The notes: a model not told the origin generated them from the letters alone. A stretch of 64,000 nucleotides of DNA from Rhodobacter xanthinilyticus (GCF_001856665.1 NZ_CP017781.1:2806001-2870000), one strand, 5' to 3'. Shown: positions 27,007 through 37,442, numbered from the stretch's first letter. A program made the numbers and translations.

Positions 27007-27087
27007 GCGAGACTGGCGCGATGTAGCAGGGATGCGGGGGCGAGTCTATAGCCAAGATGGCAGGAATATGCCGCCCCGGCGCCCTGC

Positions 27088-27116
27088 CCTATTCCCCCGG
27101 CGCGGCGGGCTGTCTA
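27088..27116 (-). promoter_or_regulatory. Candidate promoter for rplB (weak)
   Basis: TAGACA (27111-27116), 17 nt and AATAGG (27088-27093) on the minus strand. An alternative is TAGACT (27043-27048), 17 nt, TACATC (27020-27025). Either could restart transcription after the terminator at 27463-27486; neither is strong. Confidence 0.25.
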
Positions 27117-27148
27117 ACCTGCGCCAAAAGCAGATGACAGGACCGACG

Positions 27149-27451
27149 ATGCGCCCCTTCTCCCTCGCCCTGGCCGCCCTCGTGGCCGCCCCCCTCGCCC
27201 TTACCACCCCCGCCCAGGCCGGCACCCGCGGCACCTATGAGGTCTATGGCGTGAAGGGCGAGGATATGCTCAAGCTGCGCGCCGGGCCGGGGCTTGGCTA
27301 CAAGATCATCCTCGGCCTGCCCAATGACACGGTGGTGCATGTGCGCAGCTGCGAGCTGATCGGCGGCACGCGCTGGTGCAAGGTCTCGCTCGATATCGCG
27401 CGCGGGCTGACCGGTTATGTCGCCGACGCCTATCTGCGCGAAAGCCGCTGA
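27149..27451 (+). CDS. Small secreted SH3-domain protein
   Basis: This 100-residue protein has a signal peptide (hydrophobic core, cleavage after TPAQA near residue 24) and a single bacterial SH3-like domain: MLKLRAGPGLGYKIILGLPNDT, CKVSLDIARGLTGYVADAYLRE (short parts LRAGPGLGY and GYVADAYL). Such domains often bind cell-wall peptides or act as periplasmic adaptors. ATG at 27149 has an AGGA site; a second in-frame ATG at 27134 is less well placed. It lies opposite to the ribosomal genes between rplW and rplB. Confidence 0.82.
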   Translation: MRPFSLALAALVAAPLALTTPAQAGTRGTYEVYGVKGEDMLKLRAGPGLGYKIILGLPNDTVVHVRSCELIGGTRWCKVSLDIARGLTGYVADAYLRESR

Positions 27452-27462
27452 GCCAAAGGAAA

Positions 27463-27486
27463 AGGCCCCCGCTTGCGCGAGGGCCT
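27463..27486. terminator. Bidirectional terminator between the SH3 gene and rplW
   Basis: AGGCCCCCGC (27463-27472) pairs with GCGAGGGCCT (27477-27486) with one mismatch and a 4-nt loop. It serves the plus-strand SH3 gene and could stop minus-strand transcripts leaving rplW (tail TTTTCCTTTGG on minus). Confidence 0.7.
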
Positions 27487-27507
27487 GTCCAATCGCTTGC
27501 GACGGGC

Positions 27508-27804
27508 TCAGAGGCCGGTCGAGATGTCGATCGTCTGACCGTCTTCGAGCGTCACATAGGCTTTCTTGACGTCCGAGCGCACGCCGGCCATGCCGCGGAA
27601 ACGCTTGGTCTTGCCCTTGGTGACGGTGGTATTCACGGCCTTGACCTTGACACCGAAGAGCGCCTCGACGGCCTCCTTGATGACCGGCTTGGTCGCGGTT
27701 TTCGCCACCTGGAAGACAACCGCACCATTCTCCGAGGCCATGGTGGCTTTCTCGGTGATGATCGGCTTGACGATCACGTCGTAGTGTTCAGCTTTCGCGC
27801 TCAT
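27508..27804 (-). CDS. rplW: 50S ribosomal protein L23
   Basis: L23 is the docking site for trigger factor and SRP at the tunnel exit. The 98-residue product has the [20 protein letters not shown] opening, the [20 protein letters not shown]-type middle ([15 protein letters not shown]) and the [16 protein letters not shown] ending. It overlaps rplD by 4 bp and is followed by a terminator-like hairpin rather than rplB. Confidence 0.98.
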   Translation of the reverse strand: MSAKAEHYDVIVKPIITEKATMASENGAVVFQVAKTATKPVIKEAVEALFGVKVKAVNTTVTKGKTKRFRGMAGVRSDVKKAYVTLEDGQTIDISTGL

Positions 27805-28421
27805 TTCAGGCGAGCCTCCAGAGCTTCGACACCCGCCTTCGTGATCACGAGCGTGTCACGCTTGAGGATGTCATAGACGTTGGCGCCCATCGACGGCAGC
27901 ACGTCGATGCCTTCGATGTTGCGCGCGGCTTTGGCGAAGTTCTCGTTGACCGAGGCGCCGTCGATGACGAGCACACGTTTCCAGCCGAGCTCCTTGGCGG
28001 CTTGCGCCAGCAGCTTGGTCTTGGCTTCGGCCATTTCGGCGGCTTCGAGCACGACGAGGTTGCCGGCCTTGGCTTTCGCCGAAAGCGCATGCTTCAGGCC
28101 CAGAGCGCGGAACTTCTTCGGCAGGTCATGGGCGTGCGACCGCGGGGTCGGGCCCTTGTAGACGCCACCGTGACGGAAGATCGGAGCCTTCTTGGACCCG
28201 TGGCGAGCGCCGCCGGTGCCTTTTTGGCGATAGATCTTCTTGGTCGAGTACGACACATCCGACTTGCCCAGCACCGAGTGGGTGCCAGCCTGCGCCTTGG
28301 CGCGCTGCCAACGGACAACGCGGTGCAGGATGTCGGCGCGCGGCTCGAGGCCGAACAGCGCTTCGTCGAGATCGATCGAACCGGCCTTGGCGCCGTCGAG
28401 CTTGATCACATCGAGTTTCAT
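27801..28421 (-). CDS. rplD: 50S ribosomal protein L4
   Basis: L4 reaches into the exit tunnel; in E. coli it represses the S10 operon. The 206-residue product has the conserved loop [25 protein letters not shown] ([12 protein letters not shown] shown) and the [18 protein letters not shown] block. It overlaps rplC by 4 bp and rplW by 4 bp, so the three are translationally coupled. Confidence 0.98.
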   Translation of the reverse strand: MKLDVIKLDGAKAGSIDLDEALFGLEPRADILHRVVRWQRAKAQAGTHSVLGKSDVSYSTKKIYRQKGTGGARHGSKKAPIFRHGGVYKGPTPRSHAHDLPKKFRALGLKHALSAKAKAGNLVVLEAAEMAEAKTKLLAQAAKELGWKRVLVIDGASVNENFAKAARNIEGIDVLPSMGANVYDILKRDTLVITKAGVEALEARLK

Positions 28422-29137
28422 GCTTCACCCCCTTCGACCGAAACTTCTTCAGCCGGAGCAGCAGCGCCCTTCAGAGCGGCCGGCATCGGAACGTCCGACG
28501 GCAGCGGCTTCTTCACGGCGTCCTTGATGGTGACCCAGCCGCCCTTGGCGCCCGGAACCGAGCCCTTGACGAGGATCAGGCCACGATCGGCGTCGGTCTT
28601 GACGACCTGGATGTTCTGGGTGGTCACACGGACCGCACCCAGATGACCCGCCATCTTCTTGCCCTTGAACACCTTGCCGGGGTCCTGGCACTGGCCGGTC
28701 GAACCGTGCGAACGGTGCGAGATCGACACACCGTGCGAGGCGCGAAGGCCGCCGAAGTTGTGACGTTTCATCGCACCGGCAAAGCCTTTACCGATCGAGG
28801 TGCCGGCGATGTCGACGAACTGACCCGCATTGTAGTGCTCGGCCGAGATCTCGGCGCCGACTTCAATGAGGTTTTCCGGCGACACGCGGAACTCGGCCAG
28901 CTTGCGCTTGGGCGCCACATTCGCTTTCGCGAAATGGCCGCGCATGGCCGCGGTGGTGCGCTTGGCCTTGGCTTCGCCCGCGCCGAGCTGAACGGCGGTG
29001 TAGCCGTCCTTCTCGTCGGTGCGTTGAGCCACGACTTGCAGATTGTCGAGTTGGAGCACGGTCACCGGGACCTGCTTGCCATCCTCGAGGAACAGCCGGG
29101 TCATGCCCAGCTTCTTGGCGATAACACCAGAACGCAT
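28418..29137 (-). CDS. rplC: 50S ribosomal protein L3
   Basis: L3 helps start 50S assembly and its loop approaches the peptidyl-transferase centre. The 239-residue product begins [20 protein letters not shown] and has the [50 protein letters not shown] region ([15 protein letters not shown] shown). Two adjacent ATGs are possible (29140 and 29137); the second is better spaced from the AGGAGG site. It follows rpsJ after 11 bp. Confidence 0.97.
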   Translation of the reverse strand: MRSGVIAKKLGMTRLFLEDGKQVPVTVLQLDNLQVVAQRTDEKDGYTAVQLGAGEAKAKRTTAAMRGHFAKANVAPKRKLAEFRVSPENLIEVGAEISAEHYNAGQFVDIAGTSIGKGFAGAMKRHNFGGLRASHGVSISHRSHGSTGQCQDPGKVFKGKKMAGHLGAVRVTTQNIQVVKTDADRGLILVKGSVPGAKGGWVTIKDAVKKPLPSDVPMPAALKGAAAPAEEVSVEGGEA

Positions 29138-29148
29138 CATGCCCCTCC

Positions 29149-29457
29149 TCAGACCTTGATCTCGACGTCAACGCCCGCGGCGAGGTCGAGCTTCATCAGC
29201 GCGTCCACGGTTTGCGGGGTCGGATCGACGATGTCCAGAAGACGCTTGTGCGTGCGGATTTCCCACTGGTCGCGCGACTTCTTGTCGATGTGCGGACCAC
29301 GGAGAACCGTGAATTTCTCGATCTTGTTCGGCAGCGGGATGGGCCCGCGAACCTGAGCACCGGTGCGCTTGGCGGTGTTCACGATTTCCTGGGTGCTGGC
29401 GTCCAGCACACGGTAATCGAACGCCTTGAGCCGGATGCGGATGTTTTGACCACTCAT
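29149..29457 (-). CDS. rpsJ: 30S ribosomal protein S10
   Basis: S10 sits in the 30S head and also acts with NusB in antitermination. The 102-residue product has the [14 protein letters not shown] opening, the [32 protein letters not shown] block and the [22 protein letters not shown] ending (short parts). It heads the S10 operon, with its own near-consensus promoter upstream. Confidence 0.98.
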   Translation of the reverse strand: MSGQNIRIRLKAFDYRVLDASTQEIVNTAKRTGAQVRGPIPLPNKIEKFTVLRGPHIDKKSRDQWEIRTHKRLLDIVDPTPQTVDALMKLDLAAGVDVEIKV

Positions 29458-29554
29458 TTAGTCTTGCCTCTCGCAGGGGCTTTCAGGTTGAGAGGCAGAC
29501 TTCGCCGAATGCGACGCCTGCATCGAACCGCAATCTCTTGGAGATCAGGGGCGC

Positions 29555-29583
29555 CGGATATGCGCGATACCTGAGTCTGTCAA
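29555..29583 (-). promoter_or_regulatory. Promoter of the S10 operon (rpsJ)
   Basis: TTGACA (29578-29583), exactly 17 nt, TATCCG (29555-29560) on the minus strand, about 100 bp before rpsJ and immediately after the tufA terminator. The -35 is perfect consensus. Confidence 0.8.
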
Positions 29584-29590
29584 GAGCAAA

Positions 29591-29612
29591 TGGCGCGCCC
29601 GAAAGCGCGCCA
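29591..29612 (-). terminator. Terminator after tufA
   Basis: TGGCGCGC (29591-29598) pairs perfectly with GCGCGCCA (29605-29612), loop CCGAAA, followed on the minus strand by TTTGCTCTT. The stem lies only 7 bp from the -35 box of the rpsJ promoter. Confidence 0.7.
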
Positions 29613-29668
29613 CCCAGTTATTTTCCGATCTCGCGCGGCCGGGCCCGAAAGCCCGCCCGCCCCCTCAA

Positions 29669-30844
<1,176 letters not shown>

Positions 30845-30912
30845 GAATGGCCTCCTTTAGTCGGTTATCCTGAGGGGTGTGGCGCCCGGGTTGCCCCGGA
30901 CGCCCTGCCCGA

Positions 30913-33036
30913 TCAGGCGTATTTCTTCTGGATTTCGTCCGAGATGTTCTGCGGCACGGCTTCGTAGTGATCGAAGATCATGGTGAAGACCGCACGGCCC
31001 GAGGACATCGAACGCAGGGTGTTGATGTAGCCGAACATGTTCGCCAGCGGCACCATCGCGTTGATCACGTTGGCGTTGCCGCGGGTGTCCTGGCCCTGGA
31101 CCATGCCCCGACGCGAGGTCAGGTCGCCGATGATGCCGCCGGTGTATTCTTCCGGGGTCACCACTTCGACTTTCATGATCGGCTCGAGCAGCTTCGCGCC
31201 GGCCTTCTTGAGGCCTTCACGCATAGCGGCGCGGGTCGCGATTTCGAAGGCGAGCACCGAGGAGTCGACGTCGTGGAACGCACCGTCGACCAGCGCGACC
31301 TTGAAGTCGATAACCGGGAAGCCGGCGAGCGGACCGGAGTCCATGACCGACTTGATCCCTTTTTCGACGCCCGGGATGTATTCCTTCGGAACCGCACCGC
31401 CGACGATCTTGCTCTCGAACGAATAGCCTTCGCCCGGCTCGGTCGGTTTGATCTCGAGCTTGACGCGCGCGAACTGGCCGGTACCGCCGGTCTGTTTCTT
31501 GTGCGTGTAGTCGATATCAGCCGGCTGCGAGATGGTTTCGCGATAGGCCACCTGCGGAGCACCGATATTCGCCTCGACCTTGAACTCGCGACGCATACGG
31601 TCGACGAGGATGTCGAGGTGAAGTTCGCCCATGCCCTTCATGATCGTCTGGCCGGATTCGAAGTTGGTCTCGACGCGGAACGACGGGTCTTCGGCCGCGA
31701 GGCGAGCGAGGGCGAGGCCCATCTTCTCCTGGTCGGCTTTCGACTTCGGTTCGACAGCGATCTCGATCACCGGATCGGGGAAGGTCATGGTTTCGAGGAC
31801 CACCGGTTTCGACGGATCGCACAGCGTGTCGCCCGTGGTGGTTTCCTTGAGGCCGGCGAGCGCGATGATGTCGCCCGCGAACGCTTCTTCGATCTCTTCG
31901 CGGTTGATCGAGTGCATCATCATCATACGACCGATGCGCTCTTTCTTCCCTTTGGTCGAGTTCAGAACCGAATCGCCCTTCTTCATGGTGCCCGAATAGA
32001 TCCGGGTGAAGGTCAGCGAGCCGACGAAGGGGTCGTTCATGATCTTGAACGCGAGGCCCGAGAAGGGCTCGTCGTCCGAGGCATGACGCTCGATGTTGCG
32101 GGTTTCGGTCTCGTCGCCCGGGGCGAAGCCGACATAGGCCGGAACGTCGAGCGGACCGGGCAGGAAGTCGATGACCGCGTTCAGGAGCGGTTGCACGCCC
32201 TTGTTCTTGAACGCCGAGCCGGCGAGCACCGGGAAGAACGCCATCGCCAGCGTGCCCTTGCGGATCAGCTTGCGCAGCGTGTCCTCGTCGGGCTCATTGC
32301 CCTCGAGGTAGGCTTCCATGGCGTCGTCGTCCATTTCGACGGCGAGCTCGATCATCTTGCCGCGCCATTCTTCGGCGAGGTCCTTCAGCTCTTCACGGAT
32401 CGGTTGACGGATCCAGCTCGCGCCGAGATCTTCGCCCTTCCAGACCCATTCTTCCATCTTGATCAGGTCGATCTGACCTTCAAGCTGGTCTTCGGCGCCG
32501 ATCGGGAGCGCAACGGGGCAAGGCGTGCCGCCGGTGCGATCCTTGATCATGTCGACGCATTTGAAGTAGTCCGCGCCAATCTTGTCCATCTTGTTGACGA
32601 ACACGATCCGCGGAACCTTGTAGCGGTCAGCCTGACGCCACACGGTTTCGGTCTGGGGTTCGACGCCGGCGTTGGCGTCGAGCAGGCAGACCGCACCGTC
32701 GAGAACCGCGAGCGAGCGTTCGACTTCGATGGTGAAGTCGACGTGACCGGGGGTGTCGATGATGTTGAAGCGGTATTTCGTGTCCGAGGTGCCCTCGGCG
32801 GTCGGATCTTCCTGGCGCTGCCAGAAGGTCGTCGTCGCGGCCGAGGTGATGGTGATCCCGCGTTCCTGCTCCTGCTCCATCCAGTCCATCGTCGAAGCGC
32901 CATCGTGCGTTTCGCCGATCTTGTGGTTCTTGCCGGTGTAGAACAGGATACGTTCGGTCGTCGTGGTCTTGCCCGCGTCGATATGGGCCATGATCCCGAA
33001 GTTGCGGTAGCGGCTCAGCGGATAGGCGCGTGCCAT
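30913..33036 (-). CDS. fusA: Elongation factor G
   Basis: EF-G drives tRNA and mRNA translocation. The 707-residue GTPase has G1 [10 protein letters not shown], the [11 protein letters not shown] switch region, G3 DTPGHVDF and G4 [10 protein letters not shown], followed by domains II-V. The second-half [23 protein letters not shown] block is canonical. It lies 14 bp after rpsG in the usual str order. Confidence 0.98.
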   Translation of the reverse strand: MARAYPLSRYRNFGIMAHIDAGKTTTTERILFYTGKNHKIGETHDGASTMDWMEQEQERGITITSAATTTFWQRQEDPTAEGTSDTKYRFNIIDTPGHVDFTIEVERSLAVLDGAVCLLDANAGVEPQTETVWRQADRYKVPRIVFVNKMDKIGADYFKCVDMIKDRTGGTPCPVALPIGAEDQLEGQIDLIKMEEWVWKGEDLGASWIRQPIREELKDLAEEWRGKMIELAVEMDDDAMEAYLEGNEPDEDTLRKLIRKGTLAMAFFPVLAGSAFKNKGVQPLLNAVIDFLPGPLDVPAYVGFAPGDETETRNIERHASDDEPFSGLAFKIMNDPFVGSLTFTRIYSGTMKKGDSVLNSTKGKKERIGRMMMMHSINREEIEEAFAGDIIALAGLKETTTGDTLCDPSKPVVLETMTFPDPVIEIAVEPKSKADQEKMGLALARLAAEDPSFRVETNFESGQTIMKGMGELHLDILVDRMRREFKVEANIGAPQVAYRETISQPADIDYTHKKQTGGTGQFARVKLEIKPTEPGEGYSFESKIVGGAVPKEYIPGVEKGIKSVMDSGPLAGFPVIDFKVALVDGAFHDVDSSVLAFEIATRAAMREGLKKAGAKLLEPIMKVEVVTPEEYTGGIIGDLTSRRGMVQGQDTRGNANVINAMVPLANMFGYINTLRSMSSGRAVFTMIFDHYEAVPQNISDEIQKKYA

Positions 33037-33050
33037 AGGTCGTGCTCCTG

Positions 33051-33521
33051 TTACCAGCGGTAATGGCTGAACGCTTTGTTCGCGTCGGCCATCTTGTGGG
33101 TGTCTTCGCGCTTCTTCACAGCCGAACCACGCGAGTTCACGGCGTCGAGCAGCTCGCCCGCGAGGCGCTCTTCCATCGTGTTTTCGTTGCGGTTCTTGGC
33201 GGCGGTGATCAGCCAGCGGATCGCGAGCGCTTCGCGACGGGTCGGGCGAACCTCGACCGGCACCTGATAGGTGGCACCACCCACACGACGCGAACGCACT
33301 TCGACCGAAGGCTTCACGTTGTCGAGGGCTTCGTGGAAAACTTCCACCGGCTCGCGCTTGAGCTTGCTCTCAACGCGCTCGAGCGCGCTGTAGACGATGC
33401 GTTCGGCGGCCGATTTCTTGCCGTCGATCATCAGGTTGTTCATGAATTTGGTCAGAACGCGGTCGCCATACTTGGCGTCCGGCAGAACTTCGCGCTTCTC
33501 AGCGGCGTGACGACGAGACAT
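33051..33521 (-). CDS. rpsG: 30S ribosomal protein S7
   Basis: S7 starts assembly of the 30S head; in E. coli it represses the str operon through the rpsL-rpsG gap. The 156-residue product has the [20 protein letters not shown] opening, the [28 protein letters not shown] region and the [24 protein letters not shown] block (short parts). Here the rpsL-rpsG gap is only 21 bp, too short for the E. coli-type S7 site. Confidence 0.98.
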   Translation of the reverse strand: MSRRHAAEKREVLPDAKYGDRVLTKFMNNLMIDGKKSAAERIVYSALERVESKLKREPVEVFHEALDNVKPSVEVRSRRVGGATYQVPVEVRPTRREALAIRWLITAAKNRNENTMEERLAGELLDAVNSRGSAVKKREDTHKMADANKAFSHYRW

Positions 33522-33542
33522 CTGTGATACTCCTCTCTACGA

Positions 33543-33914
33543 TCACTTCGGCCGCTTCGCGCCGTATTTCGAACGACGCTGACGACGGTCTTTAACGCCC
33601 TGGGTATCCAGAACGCCGCGGAGGATGTGGTAACGCACACCCGGAAGGTCTTTCACACGGCCGCCGCGGATGAGCACAACGGAGTGCTCCTGGAGGTTGT
33701 GCTTTTCGCCCGGGATGTAGGAGATGACCTCGAAGCCATTCGTCAGGCGCACCTTGGCGACCTTACGCATAGCGGAGTTCGGTTTCTTCGGCGTCGTGGT
33801 GTAGACGCGGGTGCAGACGCCGCGTTTTTGCGGGCACGACTGCAAGTGCTGCGACTTGGAGCGCTGCACCTTGGGCTGCCGCGGCTTGCGGATCAGCTGC
33901 TGGATGGTAGGCAT
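33543..33914 (-). CDS. rpsL: 30S ribosomal protein S12
   Basis: S12 is part of the decoding centre. The 123-residue product begins [15 protein letters not shown] and carries [10 protein letters not shown] and the [25 protein letters not shown] block, with the lysines and proline whose change gives streptomycin resistance all wild type. The ATG at 33914 has a GGGGAA site; the long in-frame upstream extension (to 34067) is leader RNA, not coding. Confidence 0.98.
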   Translation of the reverse strand: MPTIQQLIRKPRQPKVQRSKSQHLQSCPQKRGVCTRVYTTTPKKPNSAMRKVAKVRLTNGFEVISYIPGEKHNLQEHSVVLIRGGRVKDLPGVRYHILRGVLDTQGVKDRRQRRSKYGAKRPK

Positions 33915-34135
33915 TCCGGTTCCCCGTAGTTGCTCTGTCAATACTCGCAGCCGGGCCCGGATCCCTCCAGACGGCGGCTGCGCCACTTCTCGACGACGTA
34001 TCGTGCGGATCACGAAACGCCAAACCGCACCCTCCCGGGCCAATGGCTCGGGCGAATGCGCCTTCATCTCAGGGGCTGCGGACGAACCATCGTCCCTGAA
34101 ACCGTCTTCCGACGGACACTCTGCGCCCGTCAGGT
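33915..34135 (-). promoter_or_regulatory. Long str-operon leader
   Basis: About 220 nt of leader lie between the promoter at 34142-34170 and rpsL. No convincing small gene is present. The leader contains several partly complementary GC-rich stretches and a TTGACA near 33936-33941 that is too close to the ribosome site to be a promoter. A ribosomal-protein binding structure is possible. Confidence 0.4.
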
Positions 34136-34141
34136 AGCGGG

Positions 34142-34170
34142 GCTATAGGGGGAGTCGGGGGTCTTGTCAA
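34142..34170 (-). promoter_or_regulatory. Promoter of the str operon (rpsL)
   Basis: TTGACA (34165-34170), 17-nt spacer, TATAGC (34142-34147) on the minus strand. The -35 hexamer contains the TGA stop codon of the upstream PAP2 gene. Confidence 0.8.
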
Positions 34171-34880
34171 CCGCGCCGGGCCGCGAGGGCCCGCCCGGCC
34201 TGCCCGGAGAACACCGCCGCAAGCGCCCAGGCCGCGGTCAGCGTGATCAGCGCGGCGAAAACCGCGTCCGAGGGGAAATGCCGCCCGGTCATCACCCGCT
34301 GCACCGCGGTGAAGACCACCACCGCCACGCCCAGGACGCGCAGATAGACCCGCTGCCAGCCCTCGAGGCTCCGCGCGAGGCTCGCCCAGAGCCAGAGCGC
34401 CACGCCGAGCACCGTCGCCGCCGAGACCTCGCCCGACACGAAGGAGCAGTTGCGCGCGCATTGGTCGGTGAAGGTGCCCGCCGGCGAGAAGAGATGCGCG
34501 CCGCCGAACTCGGCCACATCGCCGGGCCGGGCACGGCCGGAATGGGCCTTCAGATAGCCGTTGACGAGAAGGCCCGGCACGAGGAGGTAAAGCGTGAAGA
34601 GAAAGCCCCAGGCGCGCGCCGGCAGGCCGAGAACCGCGCGCCGCCGCGCGAGCGCGCGCCAGAGCGCGAAGGGCGAGGCGAGAAACAGCAGGATCGAGAC
34701 ATCCCAGACGCGCTGGCGCAGGAACTCCCACACCCAGCGATCGGAGAGCGCCCAGCCCTGATCCCAGAAGAGGCCCGAGATCGCGAGATCGACGCTCGGC
34801 GCGCCGAGAAAGAGCGCCACCGCGCCGAGCCAGCCCGCCAAGAGCCAGCGGCCCGTCATCGTCAGGTCAATCTGTGGCAT
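34167..34880 (-). CDS. PAP2-family phosphatase
   Basis: This 237-residue membrane protein has about six hydrophobic helices and the three PAP2 motifs: KAHSGRARP (KxxxxxxRP), CSFVSGE, and RVMTGRHFPSD. The middle motif has Glu where most PAP2 enzymes have PSGH. Likely substrates are lipid phosphates such as lipid A or undecaprenyl pyrophosphate, and its neighbours favour an envelope lipid role. Start 34880 has a GGGAGG site and overlaps the glycosyltransferase stop by 14 bp. No terminator lies between it and the rpsL promoter. Confidence 0.88.
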   Translation of the reverse strand: MPQIDLTMTGRWLLAGWLGAVALFLGAPSVDLAISGLFWDQGWALSDRWVWEFLRQRVWDVSILLFLASPFALWRALARRRAVLGLPARAWGFLFTLYLLVPGLLVNGYLKAHSGRARPGDVAEFGGAHLFSPAGTFTDQCARNCSFVSGEVSAATVLGVALWLWASLARSLEGWQRVYLRVLGVAVVVFTAVQRVMTGRHFPSDAVFAALITLTAAWALAAVFSGQAGRALAARRG

Positions 34881-36297
34881 CGATACATCCTCCCTCGACC
34901 AGATAGGGCGTGATCCCCTTGCCCGCCCAGGCGCCCGAGGGCGCGAGCATCCCCGCCGGCGGCACCGCCCCGGCGCCGCAATCGAGCGGCGCATTGCGCA
35001 CCCAGAGCACCCGGCCCGCAAAGCCCTCGGGCAGCGGATAGGTCTGCTCATAATAGTTGCGCGCGCGGGCCTCGGGGCGCGGGGCATAGATCGTCACGCC
35101 GCTGTCGCGCCCGGTATAGAAGAGATCGGCGAGGATGTCGCGATCCGTCGCATAGACCGGCACGCCCTCGGCGCGGGCGAGCGCAAGGATCCGCGTCGAG
35201 AGCTCGGCGCGGCCGAGATAGCGCTTGAGAAGCGGCTTGCCCCCCGCCTCGGGCCAGGGCGCGAGGAGGAGGAGCGCGGGCAGCGCCAGCGCCACGATCA
35301 GATTGAGCCCGAGCGCCACGCGCCGCCACAGCGGCGGCAGCATCAGCGCCACCAGAACCGCGCCCGCGAAATAGCCCGTCACCGCCCAGTTCGCATAGGC
35401 CTTGTTGAGAAGCGCCTGCACCGTCACCACCCCGACCGGGATCGCCGCGAAAGGCGCGAGCCAGCGCCGAGCCCCCGCCCCCGGCCGCGCCACCGCCCAG
35501 AGGAGCGCGGCAAAGCTCACCGGCCCGAAAACCGCGAATTGCGCGCCGAAGAACTCTGCCATCGAGCCGAATTTCAGCCCCGCCCCGCTGCGCAGCCAAC
35601 CGACATTATCCATCGTATGCTCGACGGTGGTGAGCTGATGGGTCAGGTTCCAAAGCACATTGGGCGAGATCACCGCCGCGAAGGCCAAAGCCATCAGCGC
35701 CGCATTACGCCACCCCGGCCGCAGCCCCGGCGCGAGCAGCGCGGCGAGCGCGAGCCCCGGGATCAGATAGATGGCCGCATATTTGGCCAAGAACGCCGCC
35801 CCCGCGCAGGCCCCGGCCGCGAGCGCATGGGCTGCGCGACGGTCCTCGCCGGTGCGCCAGGCGAAATAGAGCGCGCCCGCGAAGAACGGCGCGAGGATCG
35901 TATCGGTCGAGATCAGCGCCGAGCCCACCGCGACGAAAGGCGCGCTGATGTAGAGCGCGGCCGCCCAAAACCCCGCCCGCGCGCCGCCGATCCGCGCGCC
36001 AAGCGCACCGAGGATCAGCGCCGTCGCCGCATGAAAGAGCGGCCCCGGCGCGCGCACGGCCCAAGGCGCCGCGCCCAGAACCTCGGTAAAGGCCCGGATC
36101 ACCCAACCGATCAGCGGCGGTTTCGAATAATAGCCGAAATCGAGGTTCTGGCCCCAGAGCCAGTATTGCGCCTCATCGACGAAGAGATCGGTGCGCCCGG
36201 AGACCAGCGCCGCAAGCCGCAGCGCGGTGAGCGCGCCGACAAGCGCAAGCGCTGGCCGCAGCCAGCCCGCCTCAGGCTTCACGCCGGCGCTTGGCAT
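34867..36297 (-). CDS. ArnT/PMT-like glycosyltransferase (GT39/GT83 type)
   Basis: This 476-residue protein has around twelve hydrophobic helices. Near residue 40 is the catalytic-loop motif FVDEAQYWLWG, with the acidic pair typical of enzymes that move a sugar from a polyprenyl-phosphate donor onto lipid A or protein in the periplasm. The SKPPLIGW segment follows. The C-terminal ~100 residues form a periplasmic domain. It lies between a GT2 gene (donor synthesis) and a PAP2 gene. Acceptor and sugar are unknown; ArnT-like lipid A modification is the leading guess. Confidence 0.88.
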   Translation of the reverse strand: MPSAGVKPEAGWLRPALALVGALTALRLAALVSGRTDLFVDEAQYWLWGQNLDFGYYSKPPLIGWVIRAFTEVLGAAPWAVRAPGPLFHAATALILGALGARIGGARAGFWAAALYISAPFVAVGSALISTDTILAPFFAGALYFAWRTGEDRRAAHALAAGACAGAAFLAKYAAIYLIPGLALAALLAPGLRPGWRNAALMALAFAAVISPNVLWNLTHQLTTVEHTMDNVGWLRSGAGLKFGSMAEFFGAQFAVFGPVSFAALLWAVARPGAGARRWLAPFAAIPVGVVTVQALLNKAYANWAVTGYFAGAVLVALMLPPLWRRVALGLNLIVALALPALLLLAPWPEAGGKPLLKRYLGRAELSTRILALARAEGVPVYATDRDILADLFYTGRDSGVTIYAPRPEARARNYYEQTYPLPEGFAGRVLWVRNAPLDCGAGAVPPAGMLAPSGAWAGKGITPYLVEGGCIDATD

Positions 36298-36577
36298 GGA
36301 TCAGCCACAGGTTGCGCACATAGATCAGCACCCCGAGCGCCTGGCCCAGGATGAACACCGGATCGGCGCGGTAGATCGCATAGGAGAGCAGCATCATCCC
36401 GCCCGCGAGCGAGAAATACCAAAACGCCACCGGCACGACCGAATCGCGCGCGCGCTCGGAGGCGATCCACTGCACGAGGAAGCGCCCGGTGAACATGCCC
36501 TGCGCGGCAAAGCCGAAGATCACCCACAGAAGCTCGGTCCGGCTGTCGACATGCAGCACGCTCATCAGCCAATGCAT
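36272..36577 (-). CDS. Lipid-A-disaccharide synthase N-terminal (LAB_N) domain protein
   Basis: This 101-residue membrane protein has three hydrophobic helices and the LAB_N segments GFAAQGMFTGRFLVQWIASER, VPVAFWYFSLAGGMMLLSYAIYR and FILGQALGVLIYVRNL (short parts: GRFLVQWIASE, FWYFSLAGG). Stand-alone LAB_N proteins are common beside GT2 genes for lipid-linked sugars and may help flip or hold the donor. It sits 3 bp after the GT2 gene and overlaps the next gene by 26 bp. Confidence 0.9.
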   Translation of the reverse strand: MHWLMSVLHVDSRTELLWVIFGFAAQGMFTGRFLVQWIASERARDSVVPVAFWYFSLAGGMMLLSYAIYRADPVFILGQALGVLIYVRNLWLIHAKRRREA

Positions 36578-36580
36578 GGC

Positions 36581-37306
36581 TCACTCCGTCAGTTCGGTCG
36601 GGCGCGATTTCTTGCGCCGGCGCAGCAACCAGGCCACGCCCGCGAGATCGACGATGCCGACGAGCCCGCGCTGAAGGTTGGAATAATGCGACCGGCCGCC
36701 GCCGCGCGGGCGGTGGCTCACGTCGACATGCGCGACCGCCCAGCCATCGCGCGCAAACAGCGCCGGCAGGTAGCGGTGCATGTGATCGAAATAGGGCAGC
36801 GCGAGAAAGGCCTCGCGGCGGAAGGCCTTGAGCCCGCAGCCGGTATCGCGGGTGCCGTCCTTCAGGATCCGCGCCCGCAAGCCATTGGCAAAGCGCGAGG
36901 CGAGTTTCTTCGAGAGCGTGTCTTGCCGCCCGACCCGCTGGCCGGCGACAAGGCCCACCGCCTCCGAGTCCGGCGCCATCAAGGGCGCGAGCAGTTTCGG
37001 AAGCTCCTCGGGCGGGTTCTGGCCATCGCCGTCGAGCGTCGCGATCAGCGCGCCGCGCGCCACCCGCACCCCCGAATGCACCGCCGCCGATTGCCCGCCG
37101 GAGCGGTCATGGCGCAGCACCCGCAGCCGCGGCGCGGTCGCCCGGCGCGTGCGCAGCACCTCGGCCATGCCGTCATCGGAGGCGTCATCGACCACGATCA
37201 CCTCGTAATCGCACACGGGCGCGAGCGCCGCATCGATCCCGTCGAGCAGCGTGGCGATATTGGGCGCCTCATTGCGCGCCGGAATCACGATCGAAACGTC
37301 CGTCAT
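36581..37306 (-). CDS. GT2 glycosyltransferase (polyprenyl-phosphate sugar synthase-like)
   Basis: This 241-residue protein is a GT-A enzyme of family 2: VSIVIPARNEAPNIA at the start, the DDASDDG nucleotide-sugar motif, LDGDGQNPPEEL with the metal-binding DxD-like centre, and DTGCGLKAFRREAF. It resembles dolichol-phosphate mannosyltransferase and ArnC, which load a sugar onto a polyprenyl phosphate. It lacks the C-terminal membrane helices of ArnC; the adjacent LAB_N protein may supply membrane anchoring. Start 37306 has an AGGATGAGG site and begins the operon. Confidence 0.9.
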   Translation of the reverse strand: MTDVSIVIPARNEAPNIATLLDGIDAALAPVCDYEVIVVDDASDDGMAEVLRTRRATAPRLRVLRHDRSGGQSAAVHSGVRVARGALIATLDGDGQNPPEELPKLLAPLMAPDSEAVGLVAGQRVGRQDTLSKKLASRFANGLRARILKDGTRDTGCGLKAFRREAFLALPYFDHMHRYLPALFARDGWAVAHVDVSHRPRGGGRSHYSNLQRGLVGIVDLAGVAWLLRRRKKSRPTELTE

Positions 37307-37442
37307 GGCCTCATCCTGACAGCGGCCCATGAAGGGCGCGCGACACCTCTTAGCCGCGCGGGCCCAACTTGTAAACGGACGCCGCCGCCGCGACGCGGCG
37401 CGCCTGCGGCCCGGCGCGTGCCGGGCTGCGGGGCGGGCCACG

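Noticed and set aside
30877-33063. A 728-codon open frame opposite fusA
   Set aside because: Shadow of fusA codon bias without recognisable domains.
33936-33941. TTGACA in the rpsL leader as a second promoter
   Set aside because: A -10 at 17 nt would fall on the rpsL ribosome site and start codon, and no T-start -10 box is there.
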